This document shows, in pieces, positions 8,050 to 16,206 of a DNA stretch of 46,582 nucleotides. The stretch's first letter is position 1, and every line of letters begins with the position of its first letter. Origin of the DNA: an uncultured Mucilaginibacter sp. (GTDB lineage Bacteria > Bacteroidota > Bacteroidia > Sphingobacteriales > Sphingobacteriaceae); contig NZ_CAITNG010000073.1 of assembly GCF_903893715.1 (NCBI RefSeq), positions 1 through 46,582 of the forward strand, given 5' to 3'. Position numbers and translations under genes: made by a program. The notes beneath the pieces are model-generated. The model made no database searches. It was not told the DNA's origin and saw only the letters and a list, made by a program, of their open reading frames with translations.

Positions 8050-10524
8050 ATGAGTTTTGATCCCTTTGATTTTAGAAGCGCTTTACCAATTATAAACGAA
8101 GATTCCGAGTTTTTCCCCCTGATGTCATCGGAAGATGAGGAGGAAATGAACAACGAAGAGCTGCCCGAGGTACTGCCAATATTGCCATTACGCAATACGG
8201 TGTTATTTCCGGGGGTGGTTATCCCTATTACGGTGGGCCGGGATAAGTCGATAAAGCTGATACGCGATGCCAATAAAGGCAACCGCATGATCGGCGTGGT
8301 TTCGCAACAGGATGTGGGTATTGAAGACCCCACTTTTGAACAACTGAACCATGTTGGCACCATTGCACTGATTGTAAAGATGCTGCAAATGCCCGATGGC
8401 AACACTACGGTTATCATCCAAGGAAAAAAACGTTTTATCCTGAAGGATGAGGTGCAAAGCGAACCTTATATAAAAGCTACCATACAACCTTTTGTAGAGG
8501 TAAAAGGAAAACAAGACAAAGAGTTTAAGGCGCTGATATCATCGATTAAAGATATGTCGATGAGCATTATACAGCTTTCGCCGAATATACCGAGCGAGGC
8601 AGGCATCGCCATCAAAAACATTGAGAGTACGGCATTTTTAATCAATTTCATATCGAGCAACATGAATGCCGATATGTTGGCCAAGCAGCACTTGCTCGAA
8701 ATAAACAACGTGCGCGACCGCGCCAAAATAGTTTTGGAGCATTTGACCACCGAGCTGCAAATGCTGGAACTGAAAAACCAGATACAAAGCAAGGTACGTG
8801 TTGACCTGGACAAGCAGCAGCGCGATTACTTTTTGAACCAGCAGCTAAAAACCATACAGGAAGAATTGGGCGGCAACTCGCCCGACCTGGAAATTGAGAA
8901 CCTGCGCCAGCGAGCCGCTAAAAAGAAATGGAGCAAAGAAGTTGGTGAACATTTTAACAAGGAGCTGGAAAAAGCATCGCGCACCAATCCTGCGGCGGCT
9001 GATTATTCGGTACAGATAAATTATTTAGAGTTACTACTTGATTTGCCATGGAACGAGTTTACCAAAGACAATTTTGACCTGAAACGCGGGCAAAAGGTAT
9101 TGGACAAAGACCATTTTGGTTTAGATAAAGTAAAGCAACGCATAATAGAGTATCTGGCTGTATTGAAGCTGAAACGCGATATGAAGGCCCCTATATTGTG
9201 TTTGGTTGGCCCTCCGGGGGTTGGTAAAACATCGCTGGGAAAATCGATAGCGAAGGCGCTTGGGCGTAAATATGTGCGTATGAGCCTGGGCGGAATACGC
9301 GATGAGGCTGAGATACGCGGGCACCGTAAAACTTATATCGGCGCTATGCCGGGGCGGGTAATCCAATCGCTAAAAAAGGCGGGGGCGGCAAACCCCGTGT
9401 TTATTTTGGACGAGATTGACAAAATTGGCAACGATTTTAGGGGCGACCCATCGAGCGCTTTGCTGGAGGTGTTGGACCCTGAACAAAACAGTACTTTTTA
9501 TGATAACTACGTGGAGATGGATTTCGACCTATCGAACGTAATGTTTATCGCTACTGCCAACTCGTTGAGTACCATACAACCGGCTTTGTTAGACAGGCTC
9601 GAAATTATCGAAGTAACAGGTTATACCATTGAAGAGAAAATAGAGATTGCCAAACAACACCTGGTGCCCAAACAGCGCGAAGCGCATGGCTTAAAAATAA
9701 AAGATGTTACCCTTAAGAACAATATACTCGAAAAGCTGGTGGAAGATTATACCCGCGAGTCGGGCGTGCGGGCGTTGGAGAAAAAGATAGGCTCGCTGGT
9801 ACGCGGCGTAGCCAAAAGCATCGCGATGGAAGAACCGTACAACCCGGCCATCACTAAAGAAGATGTGGAACGCATTTTAGGAGCCCCGATATTTGACAAG
9901 GACCAATACGAAAACAACGAAGTTGCGGGCGTGGTAACAGGCCTGGCCTGGACACAGGTAGGCGGCGATATTTTATTTATAGAAGCCAGTTTGAGTCCCG
10001 GTAAAGGCAGGTTGACTTTGACCGGTAGCCTGGGTGATGTGATGAAGGAATCGGCAACCATAGCCCTCGCCTACTTGCGGGCGCATGCTGCACAATTTGG
10101 TATTGACCAGAAATTGTTTGAACAATGGGACATCCATATACATGTACCAGCGGGCGCGACGCCTAAGGACGGGCCATCGGCAGGTATTACGATGCTGACA
10201 GCATTAACCTCGGCATTTACGCAACGTAAGGTAAAAGCAAATTTGGCCATGACCGGCGAAATTACCCTGCGCGGTAAGGTATTGCCTGTTGGCGGAATTA
10301 AGGAAAAGATACTGGCGGCAAAACGCGCCAATATCAAAGAAATCATCCTGTGCAAATCGAACGAGAAGGACATCCTCGAAATAAAAGGGGATTATATCAA
10401 GGATATGCAGTTTCATTATGTTACCAAAATGAGCGAGGTTATAGACTTGGCATTGTTGAAACATAAGGTGAAAGACGCTATTGACATGACTATTAAAGAA
10501 GACCTGAAACCCCTATTAAATTAA
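8050..10524 (+). CDS. lon: ATP-dependent endopeptidase Lon
   Basis: Lon is a cytoplasmic hexameric AAA+ protease that degrades damaged and regulatory proteins. The ATG at 8050 gives 824 residues; the preceding TTG codon is not preferred. The N-terminal substrate domain begins at LPILPLRNTVLFPG, the coiled region carries QRDYFLNQQLKTIQEELG, Walker A is GPPGVGKTS (387-395), Walker B is VFILDEIDKI, and the serine-lysine dyad is Ser710 (DGPSAG) and Lys753 (GGIKEK), spaced exactly 43 residues as in E. coli Lon. The acidic N-terminal extension (SSEDEEEMNNEE) is longer than in E. coli. A sigma-54-like promoter precedes it, and a small membrane-protein gene follows by 12 bp. Confidence 0.97.
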   Translation: MSFDPFDFRSALPIINEDSEFFPLMSSEDEEEMNNEELPEVLPILPLRNTVLFPGVVIPITVGRDKSIKLIRDANKGNRMIGVVSQQDVGIEDPTFEQLNHVGTIALIVKMLQMPDGNTTVIIQGKKRFILKDEVQSEPYIKATIQPFVEVKGKQDKEFKALISSIKDMSMSIIQLSPNIPSEAGIAIKNIESTAFLINFISSNMNADMLAKQHLLEINNVRDRAKIVLEHLTTELQMLELKNQIQSKVRVDLDKQQRDYFLNQQLKTIQEELGGNSPDLEIENLRQRAAKKKWSKEVGEHFNKELEKASRTNPAAADYSVQINYLELLLDLPWNEFTKDNFDLKRGQKVLDKDHFGLDKVKQRIIEYLAVLKLKRDMKAPILCLVGPPGVGKTSLGKSIAKALGRKYVRMSLGGIRDEAEIRGHRKTYIGAMPGRVIQSLKKAGAANPVFILDEIDKIGNDFRGDPSSALLEVLDPEQNSTFYDNYVEMDFDLSNVMFIATANSLSTIQPALLDRLEIIEVTGYTIEEKIEIAKQHLVPKQREAHGLKIKDVTLKNNILEKLVEDYTRESGVRALEKKIGSLVRGVAKSIAMEEPYNPAITKEDVERILGAPIFDKDQYENNEVAGVVTGLAWTQVGGDILFIEASLSPGKGRLTLTGSLGDVMKESATIALAYLRAHAAQFGIDQKLFEQWDIHIHVPAGATPKDGPSAGITMLTALTSAFTQRKVKANLAMTGEITLRGKVLPVGGIKEKILAAKRANIKEIILCKSNEKDILEIKGDYIKDMQFHYVTKMSEVIDLALLKHKVKDAIDMTIKEDLKPLLN

Positions 10525-10536
10525 ACCTATATACCA

Positions 10537-10770
10537 ATGGCTGATAATGTATTTAAAGTATTGTACCTGCTGATAGGCATGGCGCTGGTTGCCATTTTGT
10601 TTGCTATGTATCAACACCAAACCGAAAGCCGTTACCAGGTGATCAACCAGGCTTCGGGCGTTATGCTGTTTGATACCCATACGAATGAAGTTTACTTTAA
10701 TGCCGATAACAAATGGCATGTGGTAAGAAACGATGGCAAGATGGAAACGTTGGCTGAATTGCCGAAGTGA
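10537..10770 (+). CDS. Single-pass mini membrane protein downstream of lon
   Basis: This 77-residue product has one strong membrane helix at about residues 8-24 (VLYLLIGMALVAILFAMY). A soluble tail, QVINQASGVMLFDTHTNEVY to the C-terminus, looks like a short beta-rich domain. The start ATG is 12 bp after the lon stop, so it is likely cotranscribed. No family was recognised. A role with Lon is only suggested by adjacency. Confidence 0.65.
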   Translation: MADNVFKVLYLLIGMALVAILFAMYQHQTESRYQVINQASGVMLFDTHTNEVYFNADNKWHVVRNDGKMETLAELPK

Positions 10771-11099
10771 GGGATTAGAATCAAGAGCTGAGAATCGAGA
10801 CTCAAGAAAAAATTCTTGAAATTACCCATAAATACCCATAACCATGGAAGATGTAAAATGGAAAACGGAAGATGTAAAATTCGAAATTGAACATCCGAAA
10901 TTCGAAATTAAAATTTCAAAACACCCATAATTACCCATAGTGAAAGCAAAAGCGTACGGAAATCAAGTACATAAAATACTCATTTTTACCCCCCCCCCCA
11001 CTTAGAGACCTAAATCGGTGAAATCAAAAATAATCGGTGAAATCATCTTATAAAAAACACCCATAAATACCCATATTTGCCCATCAGCATATTGATACC
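10771..11099. repeat. Intergenic repeat region with ACCCATA clusters and a C-tract
   Basis: No gene is seen here. Three clusters of paired ACCCATA units lie at 10822-10840, 10921-10939 and 11058-11075, each as ACCCATAA(A/T)TACCCATA. Between them are AATCAAGAGCTGAG/GACTCAAGA phrases, two GGAAGATGTAAAAT phrases, two TTCGAAATT phrases, a run of ten C near 10990, and two AATCGGTGAAATCA copies. A TA-rich box CATATTTG at 11072-11079 may serve the M3 peptidase gene. Confidence 0.7.
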
Positions 11100-12803
11100 A
11101 TGATCCACAAAAAACAAAGAAAATATATACCTGCCGAACTGGAAATTAAGTGGGAAGTACTGGAACCCTTTTACAGCGAATTGCTGAACAGGCCCATCAA
11201 TTCGGTTGAAGAGCTTGAAAAATGGCTGCAGGACCGCAGCGAACTGGAGGCAGCTTTGGAAGAGGATTTTGCCTGGCGCTATATCCGCATGACCTGCGAT
11301 ACGGCCAGCGAAGAGTTGCTGCAAAAATTCCAATACTTCGCTACCGAAATTGAACCACAGATAGCGCCCTATAACAACAAGCTGAACGAAAAATTTGTAG
11401 CCAGCCCCTACGCTGAAAAATTGGATGGCGAGAAGTTCTTTATTTACCTGCGTGGCATAAAAACGGCCTTGGAAATATTCAGGGAACAAAACATACCCAT
11501 ATTTACCGAGATACAGGTTGAGCAGCAAAAATACCAATCGATAACCGGCGCGATGAGCGTACATATGGACGATAAGGAGTTTACCCTGGAGCAAGCTGCT
11601 GTATTTTTAAAAGACCTTGACCGCAACAAAAGGCAGGCGACCTGGGAAAAGATAACTGCGCGCCGCCTACAGGAAAAAGACAAGCTAAACGACCTTTACA
11701 ACCACCTGCGCGGTTTGCGCCACCAGGTAGCGATAAATGCCGGTTTCGAAAACTTCCGCGATTATATGTTTAAGGCTTTGGGACGTTTTGACTATACCCC
11801 GCAGGATTGCTACCATTTTCATGAAGCAATTGAAAAGGAGATTGTGCCGATATTGCGCGAGCAGGCTGAAAAACGCAAACAGACTTTGGGCCTCGACCGT
11901 TTAAAGCCTTGGGATACCGAAGTAGACACATCGGGAAAACCAGCGTTGAAACCTTTTAACACCGGCGAAGAATTGATTGAGAAGTCGATACAATGCTTTA
12001 CCAACATCGGTCATTATTTGGGCGAGCGCCTGGAAATAATGAAAGAGAATGGCTTATTTGACGTGGAGAGCCGCAAAGGCAAAGCGCCGGGTGGGTATAA
12101 CTATCCGCTTGCCGAAACCGGGGCACCTTTCATCTTCATGAACTCAGCCGGTGGCATGCGCGACCTGACCACTATGGTGCACGAAGGCGGGCACGCGGTA
12201 CACACCTTTTTAACAGCCGACCTGGAACTGAACGACTTTAAGCATTGCCCAAGCGAAGTAGCTGAGCTGGCATCAATGTCGATGGAGCTGATGTCGATGG
12301 ATAACTGGGATGTTTATTTTAAGGATGAAGCCGAATTGAAACGTGCCAAAAAAGACCAGTTGCTGGATGTGTTAAAGACATTGCCATGGGTAGCCGTGAT
12401 CGATCAGTTTCAACATTGGATATATACCAACCCCGGCCATACCACCGACGAACGTACCGAAGCCTGGTTAAAAATATTTGACCGTTTTGGTGCCAACTTT
12501 GTTGACTGGAGCGAGCATACCGAAGCCAAACAAAACCTGTGGCAAAAGCAGCTTCATGTTTTTGAGATACCGTTTTACTACATCGAGTATGGTATGGCCC
12601 AGTTAGGTGCCATAGCAGTATGGAAAAACTATAAAGAAAATCCCGAAAAGGGGCTTGAGCAATACCTTGCCGCCCTAAAGTTGGGCTATACTAAAACCAT
12701 TGGCGAGATATACGAAACAGCCGGCATCAAATTCGACTTCAGCGCGGCTTATGTAAAAGAACTGGCCCAATTTGTAAAAGCAGAAATGGATAAGATAAAT
12801 TAA
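11100..12803 (+). CDS. M3-family oligoendopeptidase (PepF-like)
   Basis: This 567-residue cytosolic zinc peptidase has no signal peptide. The zinc motif HEGGH is at residues 361-365, followed by the family glutamate in CPSEVAELASMSMEL. Upstream it has the conserved ETGAPFIFMNSAGGMRDLTT region that shapes the active-site channel, and downstream YYIEYGMAQLGAIAVWKNY. The family degrades short peptides, often finishing the work of proteases such as Lon. It reads in the same direction as lon but is separated by 329 bp of repeats. A hairpin terminator follows directly. Confidence 0.93.
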   Translation: MIHKKQRKYIPAELEIKWEVLEPFYSELLNRPINSVEELEKWLQDRSELEAALEEDFAWRYIRMTCDTASEELLQKFQYFATEIEPQIAPYNNKLNEKFVASPYAEKLDGEKFFIYLRGIKTALEIFREQNIPIFTEIQVEQQKYQSITGAMSVHMDDKEFTLEQAAVFLKDLDRNKRQATWEKITARRLQEKDKLNDLYNHLRGLRHQVAINAGFENFRDYMFKALGRFDYTPQDCYHFHEAIEKEIVPILREQAEKRKQTLGLDRLKPWDTEVDTSGKPALKPFNTGEELIEKSIQCFTNIGHYLGERLEIMKENGLFDVESRKGKAPGGYNYPLAETGAPFIFMNSAGGMRDLTTMVHEGGHAVHTFLTADLELNDFKHCPSEVAELASMSMELMSMDNWDVYFKDEAELKRAKKDQLLDVLKTLPWVAVIDQFQHWIYTNPGHTTDERTEAWLKIFDRFGANFVDWSEHTEAKQNLWQKQLHVFEIPFYYIEYGMAQLGAIAVWKNYKENPEKGLEQYLAALKLGYTKTIGEIYETAGIKFDFSAAYVKELAQFVKAEMDKIN

Positions 12804-12806
12804 ATA

Positions 12807-12842
12807 AAAAAGGCAATAAGCGCGATGCTTATTGCCTTTTAA
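12807..12842. terminator. Bidirectional hairpin terminator
   Basis: AAAAGGCAATAAGC and GCTTATTGCCTTTT form a perfect stem around a short loop, with A-runs and T-runs on the flanks. It separates the convergent M3 peptidase gene and the small secreted-protein gene at 12862. Confidence 0.85.
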
Positions 12843-12861
12843 AACTATTTACACTTAAAAA

Positions 12862-13251
12862 TTAAAAGCCTTTTTTACCTGTTGTGGGTATCAGAAACTT
12901 CTGAGTGGTCGTTCTTGCTTTTTGGTCAGCTATCATTTGGTCGAATATCTTTTTCTGATCGGGGGTAAGCAAAACGTCTATTTGGATATTGGCATCGGCC
13001 CTAACCTGGTCTATTTGAGCTCTGTTTGCATTACCGGGCGCCTTCAAATCTTCTACACGGCCATTCCTGTCGGCTATAATGGCGGTTATTTGTTTGGTTT
13101 GGTCGTCGGTAAGGTTTAACTTTTTTTGGAGGCCGCGGGCTTCTTTTGCGGCGGGGTCGGATGTGGTTTTTTTAACTTTTGAGGTATCCTGAGCTTTTGC
13201 AAATGTTGCAAACCCGGCTACGATAAACAGCATTAAAATAAATTTTCGCAT
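12862..13251 (-). CDS. Small secreted LTxxQ/Spy-like protein
   Basis: The 129-residue product has a clear signal peptide (MRKFILMLFIVAGFATFAKA, cleaved before QD). The mature chain is helical with the repeated motif LNLTDDQTKQI and LLTPDQKKIFDQMI, resembling the LTxxQ motifs of CpxP/Spy periplasmic chaperone-like proteins. It probably acts in the periplasm, but chaperone or metal-related function is inference. It is a single gene with its own upstream space of about 180 bp. Confidence 0.65.
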   Translation of the reverse strand: MRKFILMLFIVAGFATFAKAQDTSKVKKTTSDPAAKEARGLQKKLNLTDDQTKQITAIIADRNGRVEDLKAPGNANRAQIDQVRADANIQIDVLLTPDQKKIFDQMIADQKARTTTQKFLIPTTGKKGF

Positions 13252-13434
13252 AATGGTGATTGGTTGTTATTTTGATTAATGCATTAGACTAAACAAGCAC
13301 AATAGGTTTAAAGGGCAGTACAAAAAATGGTTCTTTTTTTACGAATTTGAGTAAGGCCGATTAAAACACTAATTTAGCAAGCCGATAATCTTGTTTAAAG
13401 ATAAGGCAAAGATTAAAAACCAAGAAAACCCTCG

Positions 13435-14766
13435 ATGAAATACATACTGATTATAGCACTTATCTTTACCGTTTCGACCGGTGTTGCACAAACAGAAACA
13501 CCTGCTTATGCGACGGCGATAAGTAAATTTAAAAAGTACTACAATGCCAACCAGCCCGATAGCTTGTTCGCGATGTTTGCACCCGCTGTTAAAACAGGTT
13601 TGCCCTTAGACAAAACGACCGAGCTTTTTACTCAAATGCATGGACAGTTAGGTACACTAAAGCAAACTACTTTTACCAAATACTATTCGACCGCGGGTAT
13701 TTATAAGGCCGATTACGAAAAGATGAGCTTGCTCATCAACATCTCGTTAAATGATTCGCACCAAATTGACGGCCTTTATTTTAACGAGTACAAGCCTGAG
13801 AAGACTACCGATGCCGGTGCCACAAGCCCTGCACAGGTTTCATCTTCATCGCCAATAAACAATCCATTGCTTACCGAATCGCCTGTAAGCCTTAAAACAT
13901 TGGGTGGTACTTTATCGGGAACGTTAACGATGCCCAAAAATGCTGCCGGGAAAATACCGGTGGTTTTGATCATAGCCGGCTCGGGCCCTACCGACAGGAA
14001 CTGCAACAGTACTATCGGCTTAAAAACCGATGCCTTTAAGTACTTAGCCGAAGGCTTGGGCAAGGCGGGTATAGCGTCGCTACGCTACGATAAACGCGGC
14101 ATTGGCCAAAGCACGTCATCACAAAAAGAGATAGATACGAAACTGACCGATTTTAGCGACGATGCCGGTGCGTTAATAGCACTGCTAACCGATGATGGCA
14201 GGTTTTCGAAAGTGATTGTGTTGGGCCATAGCGAAGGTTCGCTGATTGGCATGATAGCTGCTTATGGTGCAATTGAAAACGTGGGCGGATTTATATCGGT
14301 TGCAGGTGCCGGCAGGCCGGGCGATGTGGTATTGGCAGAGCAGATGAAGGCGCAACCACCATCAGTAGCAGCCGAATTTAAGACGATTGTAGACAGTTTG
14401 CGTAAAGGGAAAACAGTACCAAAGGTTGATCCGGCGTTGTACGCTCTGGCAAGGCCAAGTGTACAGCCCTATTTAATGTCGTGGTTGTTTTATGATCCGG
14501 CAAGAATCATCCATAAGATAAAACTACCCATCCTGATTATACAGGGAACCACCGACCTACAAGTTAGTGTTACCGATGCCGACTTGCTAAAAAAGGGCAA
14601 AACAGATGCCACCTTAAAAATTATTGAAGGGATGAACCACATCTTAAAAATTGCCCCTGCCGATAGGGAGCAAAATATTGCGACTTACAACAAACCCGAA
14701 TTGCCTTTAGCACCCGAGCTGGTGCCCGATATCGTCGACTTTATCAAAACCTTAAAGCTCCATTGA
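13435..14766 (+). CDS. Secreted alpha/beta hydrolase with N-terminal DUF3887-like domain
   Basis: This 443-residue protein has a signal peptide (cut after GVAQ). Residues ~25-125 form a DUF3887/NTF2-like domain (YNANQPDSLFAMFAP). After a serine-rich linker comes an alpha/beta hydrolase fold. The catalytic triad is visible as Ser266 in GHSEGS, Asp374 in GTTDLQV and His402 in MNHILK. The oxyanion region is IIAGSGPTDRNCN. Such proteins are usually esterases acting outside the cytoplasm; the substrate is unknown. It converges on the DinB gene 8 bp away. Confidence 0.88.
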   Translation: MKYILIIALIFTVSTGVAQTETPAYATAISKFKKYYNANQPDSLFAMFAPAVKTGLPLDKTTELFTQMHGQLGTLKQTTFTKYYSTAGIYKADYEKMSLLINISLNDSHQIDGLYFNEYKPEKTTDAGATSPAQVSSSSPINNPLLTESPVSLKTLGGTLSGTLTMPKNAAGKIPVVLIIAGSGPTDRNCNSTIGLKTDAFKYLAEGLGKAGIASLRYDKRGIGQSTSSQKEIDTKLTDFSDDAGALIALLTDDGRFSKVIVLGHSEGSLIGMIAAYGAIENVGGFISVAGAGRPGDVVLAEQMKAQPPSVAAEFKTIVDSLRKGKTVPKVDPALYALARPSVQPYLMSWLFYDPARIIHKIKLPILIIQGTTDLQVSVTDADLLKKGKTDATLKIIEGMNHILKIAPADREQNIATYNKPELPLAPELVPDIVDFIKTLKLH

Positions 14767-14774
14767 TGCCTACG

Positions 14775-15263
14775 TTAAGACCAAGCATTTAATAACCGCC
14801 TCACGAGTATAATTTGACCGATATGGTAACTGGTATGATCGGCCAGCCATAAGGCATTTTTGAACAGGGTTTGATCTTCTTCGTTTTCAAAAGAATCAAA
14901 AAGATCCTGGTCTTCGTCCATAATCAAATTGAGGAATTTTTGTCTGTCGGTATAAAGCTGGTCGATGCATTCCAGCCACTCTTCTTCATCCTTTGGCGCG
15001 GCGCGTTTGTGCCAAAACCCCTCCGGCCATTTAGGCGATGTATGCTCGGGGTTGGTGCAAATCTTCAATATGTCCCACTGCACTATGCGGATGTGGTCGA
15101 GCAGTTGAAAGATACTATAGGGTACCTTTTCGGGTTTTAGCCCTACCTGTCTCAAAGTGAGCCCGAATACCGCTTCTTCAATGGTGGCATGAACGTTGCC
15201 ACCGGTAAGCAATGCGTACAGCTGTCTGCGTGCCGTTTGCTGGGTAGTATATAAATCGGCCAT
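14775..15263 (-). CDS. DinB-family protein
   Basis: This 162-residue four-helix protein has metal-binding histidines where DinB/YfiT-like proteins have them: His57 in LLDHIRIVQW and His143/His147 in DHTSYHIGQI. The family often carries a divalent metal and includes thiol S-transferases (bacillithiol/mycothiol); the actual reaction here is unknown. No signal peptide, so cytoplasmic. A second, frameshifted DinB-type gene lies at 35031-35475 and is not closely similar by eye. Confidence 0.8.
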   Translation of the reverse strand: MADLYTTQQTARRQLYALLTGGNVHATIEEAVFGLTLRQVGLKPEKVPYSIFQLLDHIRIVQWDILKICTNPEHTSPKWPEGFWHKRAAPKDEEEWLECIDQLYTDRQKFLNLIMDEDQDLFDSFENEEDQTLFKNALWLADHTSYHIGQIILVRRLLNAWS

Positions 15264-15445
15264 GGTGTTTTATTTATAGTAAGACAAAATTAAGCAACAA
15301 TGGTTGCCTTTTATTTGAACGTTGGTCACATTATTTAATAATGCCCGGCAGAAAATTTCTTTTGGGACTGTATTAAATTATTTACACAATAAACCTTATG
15401 CCATTTAAGTTATCTATACCGTTATAATAAAAACCAGATACCAAC

Positions 15446-16126
15446 ATGAAAAAGATCATTTTATTTGCAATATGCCTGATAGCCATTGCAGGCTCCGTTA
15501 AAGCACAGGGTTTTTACAGGCCCCGGCGTTACGGACCACGCCGCCAACAACAAGCACGAGTTATAGATAAAGATTACTACCGGTTAAAATTTGGCTTTGT
15601 GGGTGGTGTAAACCTGGCGAATGTTTTCGATCCCTACGATCCAACATTCAGCACCAACATTAAAACAGGATATCATGCGGGTGTAAGTCTCGATATCCCG
15701 ATCAGTTACCCCTTTATGCTGGAAACTGAATTGATGTATTCGGTAAAAGGTTACTCGGCCAATACCATTAACGGGCAGTTTACCCAAACCAGCAATTTTA
15801 TCGACTGGCCTTTGTTGTTGAAAATGAGGCTTGCTAAAAACTTCAATATGGTGGTGGGGCCTCAAATATCTTTTTTGACTTCAACTCAAAACACTTTTTC
15901 GCCAACATTTCCTATAGGTTTACAGCAACAATACAACCAAGACAGTGTGGGCTACAGCACAACCCTGCTTGATGGCGTTTTTGGGTTGAGTTTTGACCTG
16001 AACAGAAACCTTGAATTGCGCGGGCGATATACCGTAGACCTTCAAACCACAAGTGCATATAATGCCTATTATAACCCTCAATATACCAATCAGGTTTTCC
16101 AAATAGGTATTGCTTATAAGTTTTAA
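15446..16126 (+). CDS. Outer-membrane beta-barrel protein (PorT-like)
   Basis: The 226-residue protein has a signal peptide (MKKIILFAICLIAIAGSVKA). A basic segment YRPRRYGPRRQQQ follows, then repeated amphipathic strands with the pattern of an eight- to ten-stranded barrel: KFGFVGGVNLANVF, GYHAGVSLDIPI, FMLETELMYSVKGYS, and a terminal FQIGIAYKF ending in phenylalanine. This fits the outer membrane beta-barrel domain families common in Bacteroidota. Function is unknown. A terminator follows. Confidence 0.82.
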   Translation: MKKIILFAICLIAIAGSVKAQGFYRPRRYGPRRQQQARVIDKDYYRLKFGFVGGVNLANVFDPYDPTFSTNIKTGYHAGVSLDIPISYPFMLETELMYSVKGYSANTINGQFTQTSNFIDWPLLLKMRLAKNFNMVVGPQISFLTSTQNTFSPTFPIGLQQQYNQDSVGYSTTLLDGVFGLSFDLNRNLELRGRYTVDLQTTSAYNAYYNPQYTNQVFQIGIAYKF

Positions 16127-16158
16127 AGTTGGAAGAGGGCAATAGAAATGCGTACTAT

Positions 16159-16200
16159 CAAGAAAAGCCTGATTGAAACCCATCGGGCTTTTCTTGTTTT
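16159..16200 (+). terminator. Hairpin terminator after the beta-barrel gene
   Basis: CAAGAAAAGCC pairs perfectly with GGCTTTTCTTG, and CTGAT/ATCGG extends the stem with one mismatch. TTTT follows. It also lies at the end of the convergent MG2 gene. Confidence 0.8.
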
Positions 16201-16206
16201 GGCCCT

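Noticed and set aside
10990..11000. C-run as a CRISPR-like or telomere-like array
   Set aside because: There is no regular repeat-spacer pattern and no cas genes; it is a simple homopolymer.
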